DNA of 64,000 nt from Pseudomonas sp. REP124 (GTDB lineage Bacteria; Pseudomonadota; Gammaproteobacteria; Pseudomonadales; Pseudomonadaceae). Positions 42,681-53,399 of the stretch are shown piece by piece. The position numbers and the translations under genes are program-made. Numbering within the stretch: the first letter of the stretch is position 1; each line of letters opens with the position of its first letter. The notes beneath the pieces are model-generated. The model made no database searches, was not told the origin of the DNA, and saw only the letters and a list, made by a program, of their open reading frames with translations. The stretch spans positions 26,827-90,826 of the forward strand of contig NZ_JAIQWX010000006.1 of the NCBI RefSeq assembly GCF_020164475.1, given 5' to 3'.

Positions 42681-45322
42681 CAGCGTTTCACCAATCCAGT
42701 CAAGCCGCCCGCGATCAGGGCAGCAGTGTCGGCCAGCGCAACCAGCGGATCGAGTCCGGCGGGCACGGCCATATAACGGGGTTCCCAGTCAGGCTGGAAT
42801 TTGTCTTTGAAGCGGCGCAAGCCTTGGAAGTTGTAGAGCTGCTCACCACGGCGGAAAACCATCGAGCCCAGGCGCTGGGTCAGTGGCGCACCGCGGCGGG
42901 GTTGCAACCCCGACAGTGGCACCATGCCCAGACTGAAGCGCGCGTATCCGTGACTCTTATAGTGTTGGATCAGGCCGACCATCATGAACTCCATGGTCAG
43001 CTTGGGGGCGTCCGGGTGCGCGCGCATCAGATCGAGGCTGGCCAGATCATGGCCGTAGGTCTCGAGTAGGTTGGCGAACGCCACCGGGCGCCCTTCGAAA
43101 CGAATCACCGCAATGCGGAAATACTTGAGGTAGTCATCGCTGAATCTACCGAGGGAGAAGCCTTTCTCGCGCACGTTCTTGCCGGTCAGCCAGGCGTCGG
43201 AAATCACCTTGAGCTCATCCATCGGCGCCTGTCCCGGCTCATGGATCTCCAACGACAGGCCATCGCGGGTGCCACGGTTCCAGGTGTAACGCAGGTCCTT
43301 CATCTCCTTGCCCTTGGCCTCGAGATCGAAACGCTGCAGATCGACACGGGCCTCTTCGCCGAGCTTGATCGCGGTCAGGCCGATGTCCATGTAATAAGGC
43401 AGGTTCTCGGCGCGGACCTGGTAGAACACCGGGCGCGCGTGGTGGATGTCGCACAGGTCACGGAACTGCCAGATCATCTCGGCCCGCTGCTGGCCCGGAC
43501 CGATCGGGTCATACAGTGCCACGAGGCTGCGGCCACGGCGGGCGTACATCAGGAACGCCTCGTCGTTGGGGTGAAACAGCAGTGCCTTGTCACCGGTCAG
43601 CGCCAGGCCGCCATCGGGTTGTGCCGAAGCCATGAGGATCTTGTGCGCGCGCTCCAGTTCGTCGGGCGTCGGCAGATGGATCACCGGGCGTGCTGTGCGC
43701 AGCAGCCAGGTCAGGGATATCACCACCAGCAGGACTGCGGCACCCAGTAGCGAGCGCAGGCCGCGTGGGGCGTCGGCGTCCAGGGTGAATTGCCACCACA
43801 GTTGATGGCTGTACGGTACGTCCTGATAGGCAAACAGCAGCAGCCAGATCGAGGCGGCCAGTACGCAAACGCTGGCCACCAGATACAGCGGAGAAAACGG
43901 CAGTTCGGTCAGGCGGCTGGGGCGATAGAACGACGTCCGGAAAACCCCAAGCAAGGCAGCCGTGAGGGTCATCAGAGTGGCTTCTTCCCAGTCGAAACCC
44001 TTGAGCAGGGAGAGCAGGGCGCCCACCAGCAACAGAATGGTGGTCAGCATCCAGGCCGCCGACAGTCGGCGACGCAGGCCCTGGGCGAGCAGCAGGCACA
44101 GTACGCCGATCAGGCTGGCGCCGAAGTGCGAGGCATCGACCAGTCGATGGGGGATCAGAAAACCGATGTGTTCCAGGCGGGTATCGATTTCCGGAGTGGC
44201 GCCGGAAAACAGCAACACCACGCCCGACAGGAACACCAGTACGGCTAGGATCGGTGCGGCCAGACCCGAGGCGGCGCGCAGGGTCTGGCGCGTCTGGAAC
44301 AGCCGCTGACCTTCGTTGATCAGCAACAACAGGCACGCCACCAGCATTGGCAGCACGACGTAGATCAGGCGATACAGCAACAGGGCAGCAGCCAGTGGTG
44401 CGGCGCCCAGGGTATCGGAAAAGGCTGCGAGCAGAATCGCTTCGAACACCCCGACACCGCCCGGTACGTGGCTGAGCACGCCTGCGGCCAGCGCCAGCAG
44501 ATAAACCAGGAGGAAGGCGCCGAACGGCGGTGCTTCCGGCAGCAACAGATAGAGCACCGTGGCGGCGGCAGCGACGTCCAGCGCTGTGATCACCAGTTGC
44601 AGGAAAGTCAGGCGGCGCCCCGGCAGGCGCAAGGTGCGCCGGCCGATCTTGACCAGCAGGTTGTCGGGATAGGGTTGCTCCGGCAGGCGGCGGCGATAGA
44701 TGCCCACCGCGAGCACGGCGGATAGCAACAACACGGCGGCGGCGATTGTGCCCAGCAAGGTTTCCGAGAGCCCCAGGGCCACAGAAGCGCCGGACAGGTT
44801 GCTCAGGGTTGCCAGCGCGGCCAGTGGCGGCAGGGCGCAGCCCAGGGAGAGGCTGGCGAACAGCGTCATGTGGGCGACTTCGGTTGCACCAAGGCCATGG
44901 CGTGCATACAGGCGGTAACGAACCGAACCACCGGAGAGCATCGACAGGCCGATGGCATTGCCGATGGCGAACGCGGTGAAGCCGCCCAGCGCGAGCGTGC
45001 GAGGGGCCAGCGTCACGCCAGCGTAGCGGCTGGCCGACCATTCGTAACCCAGCAGAATGATGAAACCTGCCACGGTCGCACCCAGTGCGCCGAGGAGGGC
45101 GGGTTTGGGCACGTCCAGGATCGAGTCATGCAGTGCATCCAGATCCAGTTCGCTCAGCAGGTGGCGGCAGGCAACCAGTGCAATGGCGAACAATAGCAGC
45201 GTGACCGCCAGGCCGATGGGCTGTCGGTACTTGCTGATGAGATCAAGCAAGCGCAACCGTTCAGCCTTGATCGGTTGTGTCGCTGTCGCGGTGTCTTGAG
45301 AGTCAGACGAGTTGGCGCGCAT
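42680..45322 (-). CDS. mprF: Bifunctional aminoacyl-phosphatidylglycerol synthase/flippase
   Basis: 880 residues from ATG 45322 (a TTG is one codon earlier). The N-terminal part has many transmembrane helices (to about residue 535) for lipid translocation. The C-terminal GNAT-like DUF2156 domain (LARAH...PDEAFLMYARRGRSLVALYDPIGP, then LGMVPLSGLQPRRGAP) uses aminoacyl-tRNA to modify phosphatidylglycerol. Whether lysine or alanine is added cannot be read; P. aeruginosa PA0920 adds alanine. The product raises tolerance to cationic peptides. Confidence 0.92.
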   Translation of the reverse strand: MRANSSDSQDTATATQPIKAERLRLLDLISKYRQPIGLAVTLLLFAIALVACRHLLSELDLDALHDSILDVPKPALLGALGATVAGFIILLGYEWSASRYAGVTLAPRTLALGGFTAFAIGNAIGLSMLSGGSVRYRLYARHGLGATEVAHMTLFASLSLGCALPPLAALATLSNLSGASVALGLSETLLGTIAAAVLLLSAVLAVGIYRRRLPEQPYPDNLLVKIGRRTLRLPGRRLTFLQLVITALDVAAAATVLYLLLPEAPPFGAFLLVYLLALAAGVLSHVPGGVGVFEAILLAAFSDTLGAAPLAAALLLYRLIYVVLPMLVACLLLLINEGQRLFQTRQTLRAASGLAAPILAVLVFLSGVVLLFSGATPEIDTRLEHIGFLIPHRLVDASHFGASLIGVLCLLLAQGLRRRLSAAWMLTTILLLVGALLSLLKGFDWEEATLMTLTAALLGVFRTSFYRPSRLTELPFSPLYLVASVCVLAASIWLLLFAYQDVPYSHQLWWQFTLDADAPRGLRSLLGAAVLLVVISLTWLLRTARPVIHLPTPDELERAHKILMASAQPDGGLALTGDKALLFHPNDEAFLMYARRGRSLVALYDPIGPGQQRAEMIWQFRDLCDIHHARPVFYQVRAENLPYYMDIGLTAIKLGEEARVDLQRFDLEAKGKEMKDLRYTWNRGTRDGLSLEIHEPGQAPMDELKVISDAWLTGKNVREKGFSLGRFSDDYLKYFRIAVIRFEGRPVAFANLLETYGHDLASLDLMRAHPDAPKLTMEFMMVGLIQHYKSHGYARFSLGMVPLSGLQPRRGAPLTQRLGSMVFRRGEQLYNFQGLRRFKDKFQPDWEPRYMAVPAGLDPLVALADTAALIAGGLTGLVKR

Positions 45323-45562
45323 CAATCACCTCTTGGATTGTGCGCGACAGGATGGAGGTATCCAGCCAAGTTACCAATCCCTGTGGAAAAAAATAATCAC
45401 AAATATTAACGCCTATCACCGAGTCTCGGCGATGGCGAATCGCTAGTCGCCGGGTGTTTGGGGCGCGATTTCAGCATAGTCTGAACTTGGCGCCCGGGTG
45501 ACCTGCGAAGGCTTGCGACACGGTGACAGATCATTGTTGCGAAAGGACTTTTTCATCGGGCA

Positions 45563-45595
45563 CAAAAAAGGCCACTCTTTCGAGTGGCCTTTTTC
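45563..45595 (-). terminator. Terminator of tRNA-fMet copy 1
   Basis: Read on the minus strand: AAAAAGGCCACT-CGAA-AGAGTGGCC-like stem followed by a T6 run, 8 bases beyond the tRNA CCA end. Confidence 0.88.
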
Positions 45596-45602
45596 AGACG
45601 TT

Positions 45603-45679
<77 letters not shown>

Positions 45680-45846
45680 TCTGTGAGGCGGCATTCTATA
45701 GAGATACGCCGAGGTGTCAACCGTTAATCTCGATGATGGTCAAATAAACGTTAAGCGGTCGCAGGGGAGGCCTAAGTTTCGGAATCTGAAAGGATTCTCG
45801 TTTGCGCACAAACCTGAAGGAAGGTGTTTGACGACAAAACAGGCGC

Positions 45847-45966
<120 letters not shown>

Positions 45967-45990
<24 letters not shown>

Positions 45991-46268
45991 GAATGGCAGG
46001 CTGTCAACCTTCAAGGCCGATAAAACCTGTTCTGGTTCAATTGCTTAGCTGTTTAAAGCGGCGGCGGATCGGCCTGAGAGGCAGACAGGGCAATGGCTCC
46101 GGCTCTATCAGTCGGACGCGGGTGATTGAGAAAATAAATTTTTCCCGCTGCTTATTCCTACAGTCATTAGAGAAGATTCAGACTACTGGTGCTATATACA
46201 GGTGTCGGTGAGATACTGCCGACCTGACACGACCTATCGCCTTTTCTTCAGCTGAATACCGCTTCGAT
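45967..46268. other. 302-base gap: tRNA promoter side and dinB control region
   Basis: No gene is supported. The left end should hold the promoter of tRNA copy 2 (minus strand). The right end holds the dinB LexA box. Nothing else stands out. Confidence 0.5.
46186..46201 (+). promoter_or_regulatory. LexA box of dinB
   Basis: CTGGTGCTATATACAG fits CTG-N10-CAG and closely matches the recA box in this window, sharing the TATACAG right end. It lies 67 bases before the dinB start. Confidence 0.88.
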
Positions 46269-47330
46269 ATGAGCCAGCGAAAAATCATCCACGTGGATTG
46301 CGACTGCTTCTACGCCGCCATCGAGATGCGCGACGACCCGCGACTGGCCGGGAAACCGCTGGCGGTTGGTGGGGCGGCGGATCGCCGTGGGGTGATTGCG
46401 ACCTGCAATTACGAGGCTCGGGCCTACGGCGTGCGGTCGGCCATGTCCTCGGGGCATGCGTTGAAGCTGTGTCCGGACCTGACCATCGTCAAGCCGCGCA
46501 TGGATGCCTACCGAGAAGCGTCGAAGGAAATTCACACGATCTTTCGCGATTACACCGACATCATCGAGCCGCTTTCCCTTGACGAGGCTTACCTTGATGT
46601 GTCGGACAGCGCGTATTTCGGCGGCAGCGCAACGCGCATCGCCCAGGACATCCGGCGGCGGGTGTCGAATCAGTTGCACATCACGGTCTCGGCGGGCGTG
46701 GCGCCGAACAAGTTTCTCGCCAAGATCGCCAGCGACTGGAGAAAACCCAACGGCCTGTTTGTCATTACCCCGGATCAGGTCGAGGACTTTGTCAGCGGTT
46801 TGCCCGTGAGCAAGCTGCACGGGGTCGGCAAAGTCACCGCCGATAAGTTGGGCAAGCTCGGGATCGCCGATTGTGAGCAGTTGCGCCAGTGGGACAAGTT
46901 GGCCCTGGTGCGAGAGTTCGGCAGCTTTGGCGAGCGTCTCTGGAGCCTGGCACGTGGCATCGACGAGCGGCAGGTGCACAACGACAGTCGCCGGCAATCG
47001 ATCAGCGTCGAAAATACCTATGACACCGACCTGCCGGACCTGAAGAGTTGCCTGGATAAATTGCCCGAGTTGCTCGATACCCTGGCCGGGCGCATGGCGC
47101 GGATCGACAGCAGCTACCGGCCGGGCAAGCCGTTCGTCAAAGTGAAGTTTCATGATTTCACCCAGACCACACTTGAGCAGGCTGGGGCAGGGCGGGATCT
47201 GGGCAGTTATCAGTTGCTGCTGACCCAGGCGTTCAATCGTGGCGGCAAGCCGGTGCGGTTGTTGGGGGTGGGGGTAAGGCTGGAGGATTTGCGGGGCGGG
47301 TTTGAGCAGATGGAGTTGTTTGAACGGTAG
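46269..47330 (+). CDS. dinB: DNA polymerase IV
   Basis: 353 residues, Y-family translesion polymerase. Catalytic acidic residues are in IHVDCDCFYAAIE (Asp7-type) and SLDEAYLD. The helix-hairpin-helix (KLHGVGKVTADKLGKLG) and little-finger domain follow, and the end QMELFER is a beta-clamp-binding motif. An upstream LexA box places it in the SOS response together with recA. Confidence 0.96.
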   Translation: MSQRKIIHVDCDCFYAAIEMRDDPRLAGKPLAVGGAADRRGVIATCNYEARAYGVRSAMSSGHALKLCPDLTIVKPRMDAYREASKEIHTIFRDYTDIIEPLSLDEAYLDVSDSAYFGGSATRIAQDIRRRVSNQLHITVSAGVAPNKFLAKIASDWRKPNGLFVITPDQVEDFVSGLPVSKLHGVGKVTADKLGKLGIADCEQLRQWDKLALVREFGSFGERLWSLARGIDERQVHNDSRRQSISVENTYDTDLPDLKSCLDKLPELLDTLAGRMARIDSSYRPGKPFVKVKFHDFTQTTLEQAGAGRDLGSYQLLLTQAFNRGGKPVRLLGVGVRLEDLRGGFEQMELFER

Positions 47331-47342
47331 ATTGTGTTGAAT

Positions 47343-47426
47343 TCATCGCGAACAGGCTCGCTCCCACATTAGGCCGCGTTGTTCGGGACAAAACGGTCAA
47401 TTGTGGGAGCGAGCCTGCTCGCGATG
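47343..47426. repeat. REP pair between dinB and lipoprotein gene
   Basis: Arms TCATCGCGAACAGGCTCGCTCCCACA and TGTGGGAGCGAGCCTGCTCGCGATG. The pair is in tail-to-tail order, the reverse of most pairs here, and the left arm carries a GAACAG variant. Confidence 0.88.
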
Positions 47427-47437
47427 TTTTTCAGGTT

Positions 47438-48391
47438 TTAATGCGGTCCCGGATCCGCCACCAGCCGCCCGGCATCCTTGGTCAAGGACTTGAGGAATTC
47501 GGTCTGCAGTTCTGGATCGTTGCGGGTCAGTTCGATCAGGCTCTGTTCCAGTTCGACGGCTTCTTCTTCCAGACCCAACTCCGACAGACGCTTGACCCGG
47601 TGTACCCACTGGCTCACTTCATCGTCTTCGAGGTCGTCGTAGATCAGCCCGTGCGCTTCGAGCAACTTGCCGCGCAGCGTGCTGCTGACGGCGAGGGACG
47701 AATCGGTGTGCACGTCATCGGTGGGATTCTCGACGCGGATCTGGAGTCTGGTCAGACGGTTCAGGTCGTATTCGGCGAACGGGCTGTCCAGCAGGTTTAG
47801 GCGCAGCACGCCATTCTTGTCGGTGCTCAGTTCGAAGGTTTCCTTGCCCGCCTTAACTTCCACCGGACGCTCGCTCCACGGCAGGCTCGAGTATTCGGTG
47901 CGCTTGTCGAGCTGAACCTCATCGATCCCGGCCAGGTTCTGCTGGGCGCGACCGTTGGATTGCACGTTCATGAACGGGTTCAGGCCGGCGAAGCCATAGT
48001 TGAACCAGTCCTTGGTCATGCTATCGGGCAGGTTGCCGAAGGCGAAAACGTTGACCACGTTCGCACCTACGCCGCCCACAACAGCTACTGCGCCCAGCGG
48101 GATCTCGTAGATCTCCCGCCAGGGTTGGTATGGCGTGTAACGATCGTAATGGCGCGTGACTTCGAACTCAGTGACTTCGAAAGTCTTCTGCTCGTGGATC
48201 TTCACCCGACGTTGCGGCAGCTCAAGCACCTTGGGCTCGCCGACATCGATCTGCAGGCTGTGATCAAGCAGTTTGCGCTCGACACGTTCCTCGTGTTCGC
48301 TGCGCTGCGACATGTGGTTGGCACAGCCGCTGACCAGCAGGGTGCCGCACAGGGCGGCACCACCGAGGCCTAAGGTGTTTCGCTTGAACAT
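47438..48391 (-). CDS. Hypothetical lipoprotein
   Basis: 317 residues. A signal peptide ends in a lipobox (GTLLVSGCANH; Cys23). No catalytic motif is recognised. A hydrophobic glycine/valine-rich stretch (PLGAVAVVGGVGANVVNVFAFG, about residues 98-119) might be a second membrane-associated segment, and the C-terminal 70 residues are acidic and helical. It lies 17 bases downstream of proS on the same strand, so they may be co-transcribed. Role unknown. Confidence 0.8.
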   Translation of the reverse strand: MFKRNTLGLGGAALCGTLLVSGCANHMSQRSEHEERVERKLLDHSLQIDVGEPKVLELPQRRVKIHEQKTFEVTEFEVTRHYDRYTPYQPWREIYEIPLGAVAVVGGVGANVVNVFAFGNLPDSMTKDWFNYGFAGLNPFMNVQSNGRAQQNLAGIDEVQLDKRTEYSSLPWSERPVEVKAGKETFELSTDKNGVLRLNLLDSPFAEYDLNRLTRLQIRVENPTDDVHTDSSLAVSSTLRGKLLEAHGLIYDDLEDDEVSQWVHRVKRLSELGLEEEAVELEQSLIELTRNDPELQTEFLKSLTKDAGRLVADPGPH

Positions 48392-48408
48392 GACGTCTCT
48401 ATCTGGAA

Positions 48409-50124
48409 TCAGCGGCGGATACGAGCCTGAAGGAAGGAGAGTACGTCGGCGACCGGCAGCGCTTGCGGCTCGGCCTCGGTACGGCTCTTGTATTCCAGGT
48501 TGCCTTCGGCCAGGCCGCGGTCGCTGACCACGATCCGGTGCGGAATGCCGATCAGTTCCATGTCTGCGAACTTGATGCCCGGGCTGGTTTTCTTGTCGCG
48601 ATCGTCCAGCAGCACTTCAAAGCCGGCAGCGGTCAGTTCCGTGTACAGCTTGTCGGTTGCTTCGCGAACCTGCTCGGTTTCATAGCGCAGTGGCACCAGA
48701 GCAATCTGGAATGGCGCCAGGGTGTCGCTCCAGATGATGCCCTTGTCGTCGCTGTTCTGCTCGATGGCAGCTGCAACCACGCGGGAAACGCCGATACCGT
48801 AGCAGCCCATTTCCAGGGTGACCGGCTTGCCGTTCTCGCCCAGCACTTCGCACTTCATCGCCTTGCTGTACTTGTTGCCCAGCTGGAAGATGTGCCCGAC
48901 TTCGATGCCGCGCTTGATTTCCAGGGTGCCCTTGCCGTCCGGGCTCGGGTCGCCGCTGACCACGTTGCGCAGGTCGGCAACGGTCGGCACCGGCAGGTCA
49001 CGCTCCCAGTTCACGCCGAAGTAGTGCTTGTCGTCGATGTTGGCACCGATGCCGAAGTCGCTCATCAGCTCGACCGAACGGTCGATGATGATTGGCAGTG
49101 GCAGGTTCAGCGGGCCGAGGGAACCGGCGCCGGCGCCGATGGCGTCGCGCAGTTCGGCATCGCTGGCCATGACCAGCGGGCTGGCGACGCCAGGCTGGTT
49201 GGCGGCCTTGATTTCGTTGAGTTCGTGGTCGCCGCGGATGATCAGGGCAATCAGCTTGCCTTCTTCTTCGGCGTGCACGATCAGCGTCTTGATGGTCTTT
49301 TCAATCGGCAGATTGAATTTTTCCACCAGCGCGGCAATGGTCTTGGTGTCTGGAGTGTCTACCAGACGCAGCTCTTCAGACGGTGCAGGACGGGACGTTT
49401 CCCGTGGCACGGCTTCGGCTTTCTCGATGTTTGCCGCGTATTCGGAACCGTTGCTGAAGACAATATCGTCTTCGCCGGATTCGGCCAGTACGTGGAATTC
49501 GTGGGAGCCGGCACCGCCGATGGAGCCGTTGTCGGCTTCAACCGGACGGAATTTCAGACCCAGGCGGGTGAACACGTTGCAGTAGGCCTGATGCATGCGA
49601 TCGTAGGTGACCTGCAGCGATGCCTGGTCAGCGTGGAACGAGTAGGCGTCTTTCATGACGAACTCGCGACCGCGCATCAAACCAAAGCGTGGGCGGATTT
49701 CATCACGGAATTTGGTCTGGATCTGGTACAGGTTGATTGGCAGCTGTTTGTAGCTGCTCAACTCGTTACGCATCAGATCGGTGATGACTTCTTCGTGGGT
49801 CGGACCGGCGCAGAAGTCGCGACCGTGTCGATCTTTGAAGCGCAGCAATTCAGGGCCGTACTCTTCCCAGCGACCCGATTCCTGCCACAGCTCGGATGGT
49901 TGAGTGCTTGGCATCAACACTTCAAGGGAGCCAGCAGCGTTCATTTCTTCGCGAACGATAGCTTCGACCTTGCGCATCACTCGCAAGCCCATCGGCAGCC
50001 AGGTGTACAGGCCCGAGGCGAGTTTGCGGATCATGCCGGCGCGCAGCATCAGCTGATGGCTGATCACGACCGCGTCGGAAGGCGTTTCTTTTTGTGTTGC
50101 GAGCAAAAATTGACTGGTACGCAT
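48409..50124 (-). CDS. proS: Prolyl-tRNA synthetase
   Basis: 571 residues, bacterial-type class II enzyme. Motif 1 lies in the N-terminal third, and motif 2 in [25 protein letters not shown]. The INS editing domain (about residues 230-400) is present, with a C-terminal anticodon-binding domain ([32 protein letters not shown]). Full length, with a start [13 protein letters not shown] as expected. Confidence 0.97.
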   Translation of the reverse strand: MRTSQFLLATQKETPSDAVVISHQLMLRAGMIRKLASGLYTWLPMGLRVMRKVEAIVREEMNAAGSLEVLMPSTQPSELWQESGRWEEYGPELLRFKDRHGRDFCAGPTHEEVITDLMRNELSSYKQLPINLYQIQTKFRDEIRPRFGLMRGREFVMKDAYSFHADQASLQVTYDRMHQAYCNVFTRLGLKFRPVEADNGSIGGAGSHEFHVLAESGEDDIVFSNGSEYAANIEKAEAVPRETSRPAPSEELRLVDTPDTKTIAALVEKFNLPIEKTIKTLIVHAEEEGKLIALIIRGDHELNEIKAANQPGVASPLVMASDAELRDAIGAGAGSLGPLNLPLPIIIDRSVELMSDFGIGANIDDKHYFGVNWERDLPVPTVADLRNVVSGDPSPDGKGTLEIKRGIEVGHIFQLGNKYSKAMKCEVLGENGKPVTLEMGCYGIGVSRVVAAAIEQNSDDKGIIWSDTLAPFQIALVPLRYETEQVREATDKLYTELTAAGFEVLLDDRDKKTSPGIKFADMELIGIPHRIVVSDRGLAEGNLEYKSRTEAEPQALPVADVLSFLQARIRR

Positions 50125-50264
50125 GGTTGGCCGTTATCGATAGCTGATGACGAGAAATGACGGAGCATTGTACGGGCGAGATCCGCTGTCGTACAGGCGT
50201 GCGGTCGGTGGTGTGCAGAGGGCATAAATCCCGGCGCCCTCGCTGATTTTCCTGCAGATATTTC

Positions 50265-51824
50265 CTACGATTCTTCCGCAACCTGACCGGGAACGGGCTC
50301 CGGCGTCGGTTTCGGACCTTCGCGGCGGCTCTCCTGGAACCAGTGCAAGGCGATCAGAACCAGGGTGGGAACTCCCAGCAGGGCGGTGATCAGGAAGAAT
50401 TGGTGGTAACCGAACTTTTCCACCATGACCCCCGAATAGCCGCCGATCAGGCGCGGCAGCAGGAGCATGATCGAACTGAGCAGGGCGTATTGGGTGGCGG
50501 AGAACTTGAGGTTGGTCAGGCTCGACAGGTACGCCACGAACGCAGATGTCGCCAGGCCCGAACTGAAGTTGTCCAAGGAAATGGTGAGGATCAGCATCTG
50601 CAGGTTGGGGCCCATATCGGCCAGCATCAGGAACAGGATGTTGGTGCTGGCAGACGCGACGCCGCCGATGAACAGGATCGGCAGGATGCCGAAGCGCACG
50701 ATCAGCAGGCCGCCCATGCCGGCGCCGACCAGGGTCATGATCAGCCCGAAGATTTTGCTGACGCTGGCGATCTGGTCCTTGGTGAAGCCCTGGTCGATGT
50801 AGAACACGTTGGCCATCACGCCCATCACCGTGTCGGACATCCGGTAGGTCGCGATCAGCCCGAGCAGCAGCAGGGCTTGCCAGCGGTAACGCAGGATGAA
50901 GTCGTTGACCGGTGTCAGCACCGGCGCGAGGCCGCGGCGCCCCATGGACGACAGGCACAGGGCGGTAAGGGTGATGTAGAGGATCGCACGCAGAAAGGCA
51001 CGGTCCTGAAGCAGCAGGTCGAGCAGGCTCACGCCTTCGAACAGCACGCTGGCGAAATCGGTGTTGTAGAGCTGGGTGAACATTGCCGGCACGGACACCA
51101 GCAGCACGATCAGGACGAAAACCGAAGCCAGTTGATGGACGAAAGTGTAGCGCCCAGCCTGCAGCTGAGTGCGCAGCGGCACTGGAGGCTCGCGCATGAA
51201 CAGGCTGGTCAGCAGTGCCGGAATCATCAGCACGCCGAAGAGGATATATGTGCCGGCCCAGGCGGAATGCTGATAGTTGAAACCGGTGGAGCCGAAGCCT
51301 TCGGCGAAATACAGGGCGCCGGCAGTGGCCAGCAGCGCCGCGATTCGATAGCCGGACATGTAGCTGGCCGCCAGGGCCGCCTGACGATTGTCTTCGGCGA
51401 TTTCCAGGCGGTAGGCGTCCACCGCGATGTCTTGCGTTGCCGAGGCGAAAGCGACGATCACCGCGATGGCGATCAACCAGGAGAGATGTTTTTGCGGGTC
51501 ACAGAAGCCCATGCCGATCAGGCCGAGGATCACCAGACTCTGGGACAGCACCAGCCACGAGCGTCGTCGTCCCAGCTTGCCGAGCAGCGGCAGGCGCCAT
51601 TGGTCGAGCAGCGGTGACCAGACCCATTTGAAGGCATAGGCCAGGCCGATCAGGCTTGCATAGCCGATGGTTTCGCGAGCCACACCGGCTTCGCGCAACC
51701 AGACCGAAAGCGTCGAGAACACCAGCATGTAGGGCAAGCCGGCGGCGAAACCCAGCAGCAGCAGTACAAGCGTCGAGGGGCTGGCATAGGCAGCGAGCGC
51801 GGCGCGCCAGGTTTTACGGGGCAT
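50265..51824 (-). CDS. ampG: AmpG-family muropeptide MFS transporter
   Basis: 519 residues, 12-14 transmembrane helices. AmpG imports anhydro-muropeptides from the periplasm for wall recycling and hence sets AmpR signalling. The N-terminal SPSTLVLLLLGFAAGLPYML and KWVWSPLLDQWRLP motifs are diagnostic, as is ATQDIAVDAYRLE. It is slightly longer than the E. coli protein because of an extended region between helices. Its start is 44 bases after the alkyltransferase-like gene. Confidence 0.93.
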   Translation of the reverse strand: MPRKTWRAALAAYASPSTLVLLLLGFAAGLPYMLVFSTLSVWLREAGVARETIGYASLIGLAYAFKWVWSPLLDQWRLPLLGKLGRRRSWLVLSQSLVILGLIGMGFCDPQKHLSWLIAIAVIVAFASATQDIAVDAYRLEIAEDNRQAALAASYMSGYRIAALLATAGALYFAEGFGSTGFNYQHSAWAGTYILFGVLMIPALLTSLFMREPPVPLRTQLQAGRYTFVHQLASVFVLIVLLVSVPAMFTQLYNTDFASVLFEGVSLLDLLLQDRAFLRAILYITLTALCLSSMGRRGLAPVLTPVNDFILRYRWQALLLLGLIATYRMSDTVMGVMANVFYIDQGFTKDQIASVSKIFGLIMTLVGAGMGGLLIVRFGILPILFIGGVASASTNILFLMLADMGPNLQMLILTISLDNFSSGLATSAFVAYLSSLTNLKFSATQYALLSSIMLLLPRLIGGYSGVMVEKFGYHQFFLITALLGVPTLVLIALHWFQESRREGPKPTPEPVPGQVAEES

Positions 51825-51868
51825 GGGCTGGAGTCTGCCTCAAGAAATACGAAAACAAAGCGCGCACT

Positions 51869-52222
51869 CTAACCGCTGTGCTCTACCGGGCGCCACCCAT
51901 GGCGCCGAATATCAACACGATTATTCAGGATACTGATGCCCTCCATGCGCAATCGAGCGCGTTGTTCATCCCCGGACGGACTGCCCACGGGCAGGCTGAT
52001 GCGTCCACCGGCACCCAGCACCCGGTGCCAGGGCAATTTGCTGTCGCCGGGCAGTTGGCTCAATGTCCGGCCCACCCAGCGGGCAGCGCGGCCCAGGCCT
52101 GCAAGCTCGGCCAACTGACCATAGCTCACCACCTTGCCCTCGGGGACTTGCGCGAGGGTCAGGTAGAGCGCCGTGCGTCGGATTTGTGCCTCGCTCTCGG
52201 CTTCAGCGGTGGGTTGTTTCAC
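51869..52222 (-). CDS. Alkyltransferase-like (ATL) protein
   Basis: 117 residues from GTG 52222 (AGGA about 10 bases upstream). It belongs to the O6-alkylguanine-DNA alkyltransferase fold (GKVVSYGQLAELAGLGRAARWVGRTL), but the active-site PCHR is PWHR in LPWHRVLGAGG. The missing Cys marks an ATL: such proteins bind O6-alkylguanine and recruit nucleotide excision repair instead of repairing directly. The open frame extends far upstream without homology. The GTG start is the least certain point. Confidence 0.85.
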   Translation of the reverse strand: MKQPTAEAESEAQIRRTALYLTLAQVPEGKVVSYGQLAELAGLGRAARWVGRTLSQLPGDSKLPWHRVLGAGGRISLPVGSPSGDEQRARLRMEGISILNNRVDIRRHGWRPVEHSG

Positions 52223-52385
52223 GTCCGGATAATCCTGAAAAAAATCGCAGTACCGTCTGTAGAGTAAATCGTGGATGACGAGATGAGAAATGAACTCAAT
52301 AGAAATAGTCGGGTCAGTCCTAACCAGGGCGTTATTTCCCGGATAATGCTGACTTTTTTTCGCAAACCCGAGTTCGTTGTTGCTT

Positions 52386-53393
52386 ATGTTCTCCAGAACC
52401 CTGCTGTGCCTCGCTGTTATCAGTGCATCCACTCCCGTGCTCGCCGACACCGTCTGGTTGAAGAACGGTGACAAGCTGAGCGGCAAGATCATCCTGTTCG
52501 ACGGTGGCAAGTTGCTGGTCCAGACCGAATACGCCGGTGCGGTCCCGATCGACTGGAAACAGGTCAAGACTCTGGAAAGCGATCAGGAGTTGCTGGTCAA
52601 GCAGGATGCCTATACCGGTGAAAAGGCCAAGTCGCTGCACGCCGCCGAAGACGGCAAGGTGACCCTGGCCAACGGCGATGCGCCGAAGACCGTGGAGCTG
52701 GCCAGCGTCCAGCAGATCCTCAAGCCCAAACCTGTGGTCGAGGATCTGGTGTGGAAGGGCAATATCGATGCGGCCCTCGATTACCAGCGTGCCGATAAGG
52801 ACACCGACGATTACGACATCGACTTCAAGACCACCGCGCGTCACGGTCGCTGGCGGCACACCGCGGAAGGCGAGTACAACCGCGAGTTCCAGGATGACGT
52901 GGTCACCACTGACAACTGGCGGGCCGAGTATTCCCTCGATCGCTTCCTGACGGAAAAATGGTTCTGGCAGGGTCGACTGGTCTACAAGCGCGACAAGGTG
53001 GAAGACCTGTCCCGCCAGCGCACCGTCGGTACCGGCCCTGGCTACCAGTTCTGGGATGACGAACTGGGCGCGTTCTCCCTGGGTTCGCTGGTCAACCGCA
53101 CAGACTACGAGTTCGCGGACGGCAGCAAGGAGAACTTCTATTCGGTGGCGATGAAGTGGGACTACAACCGCTACCTGATTGGCAAGAAGGTTGAGTTCTT
53201 CACCAATGGTGAAGTGGGCAAGCCGCTGTCGGGCGTGGCCGAGTATGCGCTGGATGCCGAGATGGGGCTGCGTTACAAGGTCACCGACTGGGCTTCGCTC
53301 AACCTCAAGGCCGAGCGCGACATCATCGACGGTACCAACGACGCTGATCTGGACAAGACCCGGTACACCGCGGGGTTTGGCGTGACCTGGTAA
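52386..53393 (+). CDS. DUF481 family outer-membrane beta-barrel protein
   Basis: 335 residues with a signal peptide (SRTLLCLAVISASTPVLA, cleavage after VLA). The N-terminal third has a repeated strand unit (VWLKNGDKLSGKIILFDGG, then KVTLANGD) resembling small SH3/LSm-like strands. The C-terminal DUF481 domain is rich in alternating polar/aromatic strands and ends in aromatic Trp (GFGVTW), typical of outer-membrane barrels. Related to YdiY; function unknown. Confidence 0.87.
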   Translation: MFSRTLLCLAVISASTPVLADTVWLKNGDKLSGKIILFDGGKLLVQTEYAGAVPIDWKQVKTLESDQELLVKQDAYTGEKAKSLHAAEDGKVTLANGDAPKTVELASVQQILKPKPVVEDLVWKGNIDAALDYQRADKDTDDYDIDFKTTARHGRWRHTAEGEYNREFQDDVVTTDNWRAEYSLDRFLTEKWFWQGRLVYKRDKVEDLSRQRTVGTGPGYQFWDDELGAFSLGSLVNRTDYEFADGSKENFYSVAMKWDYNRYLIGKKVEFFTNGEVGKPLSGVAEYALDAEMGLRYKVTDWASLNLKAERDIIDGTNDADLDKTRYTAGFGVTW

Positions 53394-53399
53394 CAAGGC

